A stretch of DNA of 9,248 nucleotides, taken from Bacteroidota bacterium. GTDB lineage: Bacteria > Bacteroidota > Bacteroidia > Bacteroidales > PUMT01. The notes beneath the pieces were generated by a model. It saw only the letters and a list, made by a program, of their open reading frames with translations. It was not told the origin of the DNA and searched no databases. Below, one piece after another: positions 1-6,700 of this stretch; the first letter of the stretch is position 1, and every line of letters starts with the position of its first letter. Both the position numbers and the translations under genes were made by a program. Location of the stretch: assembly GCA_003567115.1 (NCBI GenBank), contig PXAP01000097.1, positions 1-9,248 on the forward strand, read 5' to 3'.

Positions 1-1058
1 CCTTCGGAGCTGAAAAACAAATAGTTGCCATCAGTAGTAACAAATGGAGTCTCTTCATTATACTGGGTGTTGATTTCATGTCCCAGCTTCTCAACATCCT
101 TCCACCTGCCTCTTCTGTTTAATGTTGCCCGGTAAATATTCAGTTCCCCGTGTTCACCATCCCTGTTGCTTGTAAAATACAAGGTCTGTCCGTCGGCCGA
201 TACTGAAGCATGAGTTTCATTTGAACGGCTCCTGACCGGTCTCCTCAGCCTTCTGGCCCTTCCCCACTCACCATCCTCAAATTCACTATGATAGATATCA
301 GACTTGTCGGGTACATAATAGACAAGAAAAAGTTCGGTCCCGTCATATGAAAGGCCGGATGTAAGCAGATAGTCCATTCTTAACTGAGCATTTACATTTC
401 TGGGTCTACCCCAGCCATCTCCATCTCTTTTTACAACATAAACCTCAAAACCCCGGCGGGTAACAGTGGTATAGGCCATAGTTTGTCCGTCGCCCGACAA
501 AACGGCATTTAAATTCGATTCATTGCTGTTTATTCCCCTCCCCAAATTTCTCTTTTCAAACGGCAGTGGTCTTTCCATATGAAATCTCGCATTATCAATG
601 CTTCGCAGGTACTGATCGGCAATCATCTGTCCATGATCATCAGCAGGCAGCATCGTTTTATATCTGTTATAGGCATCCTCTGCTTCGTCAAATTGCCTGT
701 TCCTTTGATATGCATTTCCAAGCATAAAAAAGCAATCTGCCGGGGCGGGATCATCTCTCAGGGAACCGAAACCGGAATCAATTGAAACATTGGCTGATGC
801 TTTTTCAAGATAGGAAATGGCCTCTTCCATTTTCCCGTCGGCATTCAGATATGCGTAACCAACCATGAACTCCAGGTTAGAGCTTCGCGGCAGTTCACGG
901 AGCATACGTATGTAAATATCTGCAGCCTCTTCATACTGCATGTCTGCCATTAAGTACTCAGCTTCCTCCTGAAGCATATATAAACGGTTCCAGTTCTGGG
1001 AAACCCCCTTATTGCTTAAAAGACCCAACAGCACTATAAACAACAATACTCTTTTCAT
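1..1058 (-). CDS. TPR and PD40 beta-propeller exported protein, 3' end outside window
   Basis: This is the first 352 codons of a gene that leaves the window at base 1; I translated it by hand from ATG at 1058. Residues 1-21 look like a Sec signal peptide (MKRVLLFIVL, then a cut near VSQ-N) without a lipobox cysteine. Residues about 22-160 are helical TPR-like repeats, for example QYEEAADIYIRMLRELP and QFDEAEDAYNRYKTMLP. From about 184 come WD40-like (PD40) blades with the S-x-DG-x-x-(L/M)-x-(F/Y) signature at about 187-195, 237-245, 287-295 and 341-349. In Bacteroidota this order is often followed by a carboxypeptidase-like fold and an OmpA peptidoglycan-binding domain, as in the type IX secretion protein PorE. 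The OmpA part cannot be seen here and many paralogues share the front half, so a PorE role is only a possibility. The protein is likely periplasmic or outer-membrane associated. A terminator and a candidate promoter lie just upstream, suggesting its own transcript. Confidence 0.88.
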   Translation of the reverse strand, partial: MKRVLLFIVLLGLLSNKGVSQNWNRLYMLQEEAEYLMADMQYEEAADIYIRMLRELPRSSNLEFMVGYAYLNADGKMEEAISYLEKASANVSIDSGFGSLRDDPAPADCFFMLGNAYQRNRQFDEAEDAYNRYKTMLPADDHGQMIADQYLRSIDNARFHMERPLPFEKRNLGRGINSNESNLNAVLSGDGQTMAYTTVTRRGFEVYVVKRDGDGWGRPRNVNAQLRMDYLLTSGLSYDGTELFLVYYVPDKSDIYHSEFEDGEWGRARRLRRPVRSRSNETHASVSADGQTLYFTSNRDGEHGELNIYRATLNRRGRWKDVEKLGHEINTQYNEETPFVTTDGNYLFFSSE

Positions 1059-1165
1059 ATATCTGCAGTTTATATCTTTTAACTGCTATTTTGGCTTTTT
1101 ACAATATAAATGTAAGGCAAAAAGCACATTATCACCTTATAATTACAACATTTTTTTTCTGATAC

Positions 1166-1196
1166 GAAAGGTACATGAAAATTGTTACCCTGTCAA
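1166..1196 (-). promoter_or_regulatory. Candidate promoter for the TPR/PD40 gene
   Basis: On the minus strand TTGACA (1196-1191) is followed after 17 bases by TACCTTTC (1173-1166). This fits a sigma-70-like spacing, and the second box differs from the Bacteroidota -7 consensus TAnnTTTG at one base. It lies just downstream of the terminator at 1236-1271 and would leave an untranslated leader of about 100 bases before the ATG at 1058. It is a motif match only. Confidence 0.35.
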
Positions 1197-1235
1197 CAGC
1201 CTTATTAATAATTTATTAACACACACAGACTTTTC

Positions 1236-1271
1236 AAAAAAAGCCCCGCCAGGACATGACCGCGGCCGGGG
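1236..1271 (-). terminator. Rho-independent terminator, minus strand
   Basis: Read on the minus strand, CCCCGGCC (1271-1264) pairs with GGCGGGG (1250-1244) as a seven-pair GC-rich stem with one bulged G and a 13-base loop. C1243 separates the stem from a run of seven T (1242-1236). It sits 327 bases past the oxidoreductase stop codon and just before the candidate promoter of the next gene. It probably ends the lipoprotein/oxidoreductase transcript, or a short transcript starting inside the repeat region. Confidence 0.7.
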
Positions 1272-1362
1272 ACCAGGAGATTGAGTTACGCTTAAGCCAT
1301 TGCCATACCAGGAAAAAATAAAAATGAGAAGTTTAAAGCATTAAAGGGTTTACCAGCTATGA

Positions 1363-1419
1363 TTAGCATAAAAGTCCCCCGATAATCGCAATACAGCTCA
1401 ATAAGAATAACATGCCCAT
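1363..1419 (-). CDS. Possible 18-codon hydrophobic peptide ORF
   Basis: ATG at 1419 inside repeat copy A opens MGMLFLLSCIAIIGGLLC followed by TAA. The product would be a single hydrophobic segment, similar in size and character to membrane-active type I toxin peptides. An AGG lies nine bases before the ATG. On the same strand, TTTG (1486-1483) and TATTTTAA (1464-1457), 18 bases apart, make a weak promoter candidate, and the terminator at 1236-1271 lies downstream. Against it, the first ATG is ACG in copy B, and an extra base there shortens the internal-ATG frame to seven codons, so the frame is not conserved between repeats. It may well be chance. Confidence 0.15.
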   Translation of the reverse strand: MGMLFLLSCIAIIGGLLC

Positions 1420-1476
1420 AAATGAATGCCTGATCAATACATTGAATATAAGCAATTTAAAATAAAGTTAAATAAT
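1392..1476. repeat. Direct repeat, copy A
   Basis: First of two copies spaced 104-105 bases apart. The core 1407-1476 matches 1512-1581 at 65 of 70 positions with no gap. The match continues leftward through 1392-1406, with three substitutions and one inserted base in copy B. It is AT-rich, has no strong internal palindrome and resembles no repeat family I know. Confidence 0.9.
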
Positions 1477-1495
1477 ATTCCCCAAATACCGGGTT

Positions 1496-1581
1496 TACAG
1501 CCCCATAAAGGATAACATGCCCGTAAATGAATGCTCGATCAATACATTGAATATAAGCAATATAAAATGAAGTTAAATAAT
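1496..1581. repeat. Direct repeat, copy B
   Basis: Second copy of the repeat at 1392-1476. The core is 1512-1581; the differences from copy A lie at 1523, 1535, 1536, 1562 and 1569. It ends 16 bases from the oxidoreductase stop codon at 1598. About 20 unrelated bases separate the copies. Confidence 0.9.
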
Positions 1582-1597
1582 CAGCAATCCAAGGCTT

Positions 1598-2704
1598 TTA
1601 CTGCCTTTTATCAGGCAGGGTCTTGTTTCTGAAAATCTTCATGCTTCCGGCCGTTTCACGTACAAGCCTCTGCACCTCCAGTCCGTGCTTCAGATCAGGC
1701 ACAAAAGCCAGCTTATCATTCCCCGTAAGGAAAACATAATGGGCATGAATCAGGGGCCGCAGCCATCCGGCGGGAACATGTCCGGAGGGAAAACTGGTAA
1801 CAGGCTTAAAATTGCTTCCGGCAAACCGCGTAGACCAGTCCCCGACCTCTTCAAAGAAATACTCAAAACGATCGGGATAATATGTATTATATCTTATTGC
1901 TCCCTTCTCTGCATAGATTTCAAAAGCCATCATATCGCCTATTCCAGAACTGACCCTGCTGCCGGAAACATTTCCCACGGCACGGGTCTTCGGATCAAAC
2001 AGGGATATTTCAGAATAGAGATCGGAGTCGTCAGGCACATCGGCAAAATTGCCCGACTGCAGGGCAGACATTATCTGCACATCATTTCCCAGAAAAGCAA
2101 CCATCAGGCTTATGGCATGTGACCCCAGGTCGGCCATTGCACCTCCATCGGGAGCAGGTGTAAGGCGTGTGCGGCGCTTTTCCCTGTAGGAGGATTGAAG
2201 GTAATCACTGTGTCTGAGGGTAAAACTGAAATGCAGGGGCCGGCCGAAATCCTTTTCTCTCCACCAGGTAAGCGCCTCTCTTACTGCCGAAGCCATAAGA
2301 AACTGAAAACCTACCTGCACCGACTCAACTCCATGACCGCCTTCAATCAGCCGGGTGATCTTTTTCTCCTCCTCCCGGCTGGAACATACGGGCTTTTCAA
2401 TATATATCCTTTTCACCGGGGGCATACCAACAGCCGCTTCAAGATGAGGATAGTGCACGTTGTTTGGCCCCAGTATAAATACAGTGTCTATATCGGGACA
2501 GGCAAAAAAATCATCTGTACTTAAAGCAGATTTAAACCCAAAATTCCGGGCAAAGGCCATCCGGCTCTGCTCTCTTGCCGAAGCCACAGCAGTAAGCTCA
2601 AAATCAGGAGAGTCAGGGTAAAAATATTTAAGCGAATTAAGGGCAAAAGCATGTGAACGGGCAATTCCGCCTGCTCCAAGAAATCCAATTTTCATTTTAT
2701 TCAT
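1598..2704 (-). CDS. Gfo/Idh/MocA-family NAD(P)-dependent oxidoreductase
   Basis: A cytoplasmic dehydrogenase with the two-domain layout of the Gfo/Idh/MocA family. I start it at ATG 2704, giving 368 aa; ATG at 2695 (MKIGFLGAGG) is equally plausible, while GTG at 2728 would lie only four bases from the upstream stop. Numbering from 2704, the N-terminal Rossmann fold shows the dinucleotide loop GFLGAGGIARSH at 7-18. The family EKP motif follows at 103-105, with its lysine at the active site. GGAMADLGSHAISL near 187-200 carries the Asp and His (D192, H196) usual in the C-terminal catalytic domain. Length is normal. Members oxidise or reduce sugars, inositols and related polyols; the substrate cannot be told here. 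No sugar transporter or kinase is adjacent. It follows the lipoprotein gene by 28 bases and is probably co-transcribed with it. Confidence 0.9.
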   Translation of the reverse strand: MNKMKIGFLGAGGIARSHAFALNSLKYFYPDSPDFELTAVASAREQSRMAFARNFGFKSALSTDDFFACPDIDTVFILGPNNVHYPHLEAAVGMPPVKRIYIEKPVCSSREEEKKITRLIEGGHGVESVQVGFQFLMASAVREALTWWREKDFGRPLHFSFTLRHSDYLQSSYREKRRTRLTPAPDGGAMADLGSHAISLMVAFLGNDVQIMSALQSGNFADVPDDSDLYSEISLFDPKTRAVGNVSGSRVSSGIGDMMAFEIYAEKGAIRYNTYYPDRFEYFFEEVGDWSTRFAGSNFKPVTSFPSGHVPAGWLRPLIHAHYVFLTGNDKLAFVPDLKHGLEVQRLVRETAGSMKIFRNKTLPDKRQ

Positions 2705-2732
2705 TCTGTTTTCAATTTTAAACTCCACTTCT

Positions 2733-3338
2733 TTACAGGGGATTTGTCAGGTCAAACTCTGCAATAAAGACTTCTTCACCATGATAGAGCAACTGGTAGA
2801 TAAAGCAGCTCATATCCTCATCCATAATTATTCTCCATTCCCGGTTTAAAGTATCTTCCAGAAGTTCAATGGTATAATCATCGGCAGGGAAATTCTGCCG
2901 GTATTCAGTACCGGTTCCGTCAGCATATCCGCCATACATTGTCAGCTCCTCGGGAGTACCGTCCTCGTGCCGGTGGTCGTGCCGGAAACGAAGCCCTTTT
3001 TCTCCGGCCAGGAACATCCATGTACGGGACCGGTCGCCATTAAGATGAAAGGGAATATATACCCTGTCCTCTTCACACACGGTTACATGCATAATCAAGT
3101 CCTTATCCGACCAGCTTTCCCTGTCCGGCGCCATATAGGTCTCTTTTCCGCGGAAGGATTTTCCGCATAAATCTGCCAGGTTATCAAGAAAAGCCCTTTC
3201 TGATTCAGAAATATCTGATTCAAGTGCCTCTATCCTGGAAATCATATCATCTGAAACATTTTCATTTTGATCGGCAGTTTGCCCGCAGGAAAAAACCATG
3301 CAGGAAACAATTGATAAAAGGTATATTTTTCGAATCAT
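2733..3338 (-). CDS. Putative lipoprotein of unknown function
   Basis: A 201-aa protein starting at ATG 3338 with no clear Shine-Dalgarno. The first 18 residues form a lipoprotein signal peptide: basic start MIRKIY, hydrophobic core, then VFSC with Cys18 as the likely lipidated residue followed by Gly. An acidic Asn/Glu/Asp-rich tether (about 19-50) suggests export to the outer membrane. The folded part has two cysteines (C58, C88) that could pair, IPFHLNGDRSRTW at 95-107, HDHRHED at 120-126 and MYGG at 134-137. These resemble conserved blocks of an uncharacterised secreted family seen in Bacteroidota, recalled from memory and not searched. The clustered His/Asp could bind a metal, which is inference. 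It precedes the oxidoreductase on the same strand with a short gap; whether they work together is unknown. Confidence 0.8.
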   Translation of the reverse strand: MIRKIYLLSIVSCMVFSCGQTADQNENVSDDMISRIEALESDISESERAFLDNLADLCGKSFRGKETYMAPDRESWSDKDLIMHVTVCEEDRVYIPFHLNGDRSRTWMFLAGEKGLRFRHDHRHEDGTPEELTMYGGYADGTGTEYRQNFPADDYTIELLEDTLNREWRIIMDEDMSCFIYQLLYHGEEVFIAEFDLTNPL

Positions 3339-3458
3339 GGTATTGATATTATCAGGTAAATAAACAATTATGGTAAAAATCCGTCAGCACTTATTTTCGG
3401 GAGTGCAAGATAAAAAATATTTCTGGCAGAACAGCTGAAAGGCATATTTAAACTTATG

Positions 3459-3493
3459 TTGATATAAGAAACAATTTTACGGATATACTTTTG
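3459..3493 (+). promoter_or_regulatory. Candidate distal tamB promoter
   Basis: TACTTTTG (3486-3493) matches the Bacteroidota -7 consensus TAnnTTTG exactly, with TTG at 3459-3461. The gap of 24 bases is slightly longer than usual. The leader to the tamB ATG would be about 210 bases. Confidence 0.25.
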
Positions 3494-3593
3494 ACAGTGG
3501 AGTAACCCCGGGTGATATGGGGATTAATTCAACAGGTCCCTGCACAGAATACTCAAACAGGATCGCAGAATGGATATTCTGTCCCATTTTGGC

Positions 3594-3601
3594 TATTTTT
3601 G
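3594..3601 (+). promoter_or_regulatory. Candidate proximal tamB -7 box
   Basis: TATTTTTG matches TAnnTTTG exactly and would start transcription near 3608, about 105 bases before the tamB ATG. No good -33 TTTG lies at the expected distance, so support is partial. The predicted start point falls inside the 3604-3617 palindrome. Confidence 0.25.
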
Positions 3602-3603
3602 CA

Positions 3604-3617
3604 TTTATTGCAATAAA
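3604..3617. promoter_or_regulatory. Perfect 14-base palindrome, possible operator
   Basis: TTTATTGCAATAAA equals its own reverse complement. It begins three bases after the -7 box at 3594-3601, where a dimeric repressor could block initiation. The regulator is unknown, and AT-rich palindromes also arise by chance. Confidence 0.3.
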
Positions 3618-3711
3618 ACGGATCAATTATTGTTCAACAGATTGAAGAGAAAAGATACTGCTTTTTTCTACCACCCGGCAGTACATATTCAATACGTCTA
3701 ATTCAAACTTT

Positions 3712-6700
3712 ATGCTCTCCGGCAAATTAAGAAAATACATAATAAGAATCTTCCGGCTGCTGGCGTGGCTGTTAGGTTCCTTCTTTGTCATATTCTTACT
3801 GGTTATTGTGATTTTGCAGTTCACGGCAGTGCAAACCTGGATAACCGGCAGGATAGCTTCACGACTGGCTGAAGAGACCGGAGCAGTGATAGAGGTTGAG
3901 AGGGTGGCAATAAGGTTCCCGAAATCATTGGGATTAAAGGGAATTTATATTGAAGATCCCGGCGGTGACACCCTTGTTCACGCCGGAAGCATATATGCTG
4001 ATATAAGAATGACAGCACTGTTAAAAAACAGGTTGCATATCAATTCTTTGGAAATTGATAATCTTACCGGTTTTATCACCAGGGAAAAACCGGATACCGT
4101 ATTTAACTTTCAGTTTCTTGCAGACACATTTGCCACAGGCGCTGAAAATAAAGAGCCGGTAAACGATGGCCGGGAAAAACAGGGCATTGTGCCGGCAAAG
4201 GAAAAAGAAATGTCGCCTTCAGGAGAAAATGGCAGTGTGCCGGCAAAGGAAGAAAGTCCCTTTTCCATTCACCTTAACAGGGTGAATCTGAAAAATATTA
4301 ACATTCATTTTGAAGATCATTTCTCCGGGACGCGCCTGATATCCCGGGTGGGTTATTTACAAACCAGGCTTGACCGGTCGGATCTTCTTAACGGCAAATA
4401 TCATGCGGGCAAAACTGTGATAAACGAAAGTAATGTACATCTTTACACCTATGAGCCCTCATTCCCCCCTGATGAGCCGGATCCGGAAACCCCCGATATT
4501 GATATTTCCCTTGTATCACTGGATATAACGGATTCCGGATTTTTTGCTGAAAGCAGGAATGGCAGCTATCTGGGCATAGAAACAGCAATGCTGAATATTA
4601 TCCCTGAATCCTTTAGTCTGCAGGATAAGTTCATAAATGTCAACTCACTGAAAACGGAAAATCTGAGCACATCAATAATCCGGCCTCCTGATGATGAAAC
4701 TGCCGGTTACCGGTCCGGTACGGACGAAGAAATTGCTCTGTCCGTCCCGGAGCAGGAATTTCGCTTTTCGGAGATAATGGCGTGGACTGTCGGGATGGGC
4801 AGTATGGACATAACCAACTCCCTTTTCAGTCTCCGAAAAGAAAACACCCCGCTTTCAGAAGAGGATTTTGATCCGGGCAACTTTTCACTTGGAAATATAG
4901 ACCTTTCGGCAGAAAACCTGTTTGCAGGGCCAGACAGTCTCCATCTTGACTTAAGTGATCTGAACATGCTGGTATCGGAAATATTCCGGCTTGACCACAT
5001 GTCACTTGAACTGAGCCTGGGAACACGCTCAAGTGCAGTTGATCTCAGGATGCAGACTGCCGGAAGCAGAATAGGGCTCGATCTGGATATGGAGGCAGAT
5101 CTTCTGGACTTTGCCACCGAACATCTCTTTAAGCAGGATATGTTTCTGACAGTAGAAGACACCCATGTAAACGAAGACCTTGCTTTCTTTTTTCCTGCTA
5201 TAAGATCATATTATTTTAACTGGCCGGACACCGAAGCGGTTGAAATAAACGGCAGAATAACCGGTTCGGTGGCAAACATTGCCCTTGACAGCCTGCAACT
5301 TACAGGTCCCGGATTATTTCAGGCCTTCATTGAGGGAGATATCGCGGGCCTGCCTCAAACTGACCATTTATTTTTGGATATCAGCGATTTAAGTTTATTT
5401 GCCACCCCGGGTGAATTTTTTGCAAATATGCCTGATAAATACCAACTGTCAGGCGTCAGTCTTCCGGAATTTGTTTATGCCCGGGGTCGTTTCCTTGGGG
5501 CTCCCCGGAATTTCGAAACTGAAATGGAAATAAACAGCAGTATGGGAGATGCCTCTGTAATGGCATCAATGAACGGAGACAACGGACAGCAAAGCAGTTT
5601 TGAAGGGCAATTATTTTCCGGATCATTCGATATCGCAAAACTTCTTCAGACAGAACTTTTTCAGCAGCCTGTTTCTTTCGATCTTGGTTTCAGGGGTGAG
5701 GGTCTTGAGCCTGAAATAATGGAGCTGGAAGCAACACTTGAAATGGGACAACTATTAATAATGGATTATTCTTATGATGATATAAAGCTTGACCTGGCCC
5801 TTAAAGATTCAGTGGCATCTGTCTCCGCCAGCTACAGCGATGCTTTTCTGGCCATGGATATTAATGCAGGTGCAGGAATATTCAAGGAAACAGCCACGGC
5901 AAAAGGGGAAATCAGGGTTGATTACGCTGTTCTTGACGAATTGGGAGTGGCTACTGATCAGGTAGTTTTGGGTACTGAAATGGAGGCTGATATTGTCTTT
6001 GATCCGGCTGATTTTTTCAGCGGCAACATAATTATTTCAAATACCAATATAGCTGTTAACGGAGATATATATTCCGTTCCCGAAATGGTGATCAGGTCAG
6101 ACTCACGGCCGCAGGATTATTTATTTGAATTCAGTTCGGGATTCCTTAACACCACATATAAAGGAAATATTACACCGGCAGGAATTCCCGGTATTCTTGC
6201 AGAACATTTAACTGACTATTTCAGTGTTCCCGACACCCCCGGCCAACCTGACAATAACAACTATACAACAGATACAGCGTCTGCAAGCGGCCCGGAAGAA
6301 ACAGCTCATACAGAAAATAAACCAGCCGTTGCAGATATCACAACAGCGGGGAATACAACAAATTCCGGGGATACAACAAATTCCTGGAATTCAGCAACCA
6401 AAGGGAATTCAATAAATACGGGGGGTACAACAGATGCCGTGGATACAACAGATAAATATTTTGATATTGAAATGCATCTCTACCCTGATGATGTAATCAG
6501 CAGTGTATTAGTGCCGGCTATTGAAAAATATGATACTTTGTCTGTTTCTGCCGTATATGAAAGCCTTGCGCATAAACTTACCCTCAATGCAGCTATAAAT
6601 CAAATCCATTACGGGGGTTTGGAAATGGAAAACTTTGAAGCCCGGGTTTCATCAGATCCGGGAAAAATGAATTTTGGAATATTTTTGAATTCATTGAATA

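Larger units (their letters stand above)
1059..1597. other. Intergenic region of 539 bases
   Basis: AT-rich spacer between two minus-strand genes. It holds, from right to left, two copies of an 85-base direct repeat, an 18-codon hydrophobic ORF of doubtful status, a terminator and a candidate promoter for the gene to the left. Bases 1272-1360 show no recognisable feature. A 90-codon plus-strand ORF at 1012-1284 overlaps the start of the TPR/PD40 gene and the terminator, and resembles no protein. Confidence 0.7.
3339..3711. other. Divergent intergenic region of 373 bases
   Basis: Spacer between the minus-strand lipoprotein gene and plus-strand tamB. It holds two candidate plus-strand -7 boxes (3486-3493 and 3594-3601), an inverted repeat at 3566-3581 (CAGAAT and ATTCTG around a four-base loop) and a perfect palindrome at 3604-3617. 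I found no convincing promoter for the lipoprotein gene, no RNA gene and no credible small ORF. Confidence 0.6.

Noticed and set aside
1012..1284. Plus-strand 90-codon ORF
   Set aside because: It is antisense to the start of the TPR/PD40 gene, spans the minus-strand terminator and has low-complexity composition typical of an AT-rich spacer.
1392..1581. CRISPR array or integron attC sites
   Set aside because: There are only two copies, each about 85 bases with a spacer of about 20 bases, with no short palindromic repeat, no cas gene and no integrase.
1685..2524. Plus-strand ORFs of 145 and 109 codons over the oxidoreductase
   Set aside because: They are shadows of the Gfo/Idh/MocA gene, whose motifs are clear on the other strand.
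3387..3406. Five-pair hairpin (GCACT/AGTGC) as a terminator or riboswitch
   Set aside because: The stem is short, neither strand has a following T run, and the surroundings match no riboswitch I recognise.
3627..3824. Minus-strand 65-codon ORF crossing the tamB start
   Set aside because: It overlaps the tamB signal anchor in antisense and has no start context or recognisable features.
4707..5162. Minus-strand 151-codon ORF inside tamB
   Set aside because: It lies wholly antisense to a well-supported coding frame, is Ser/Arg-rich as expected of a reverse shadow and shows no domain.
6224..6415. Plus-strand out-of-frame ORF with repeated GIQQIP-like units
   Set aside because: The peptide repeat is the tamB minisatellite read in another frame; the tamB frame continues unbroken through it.
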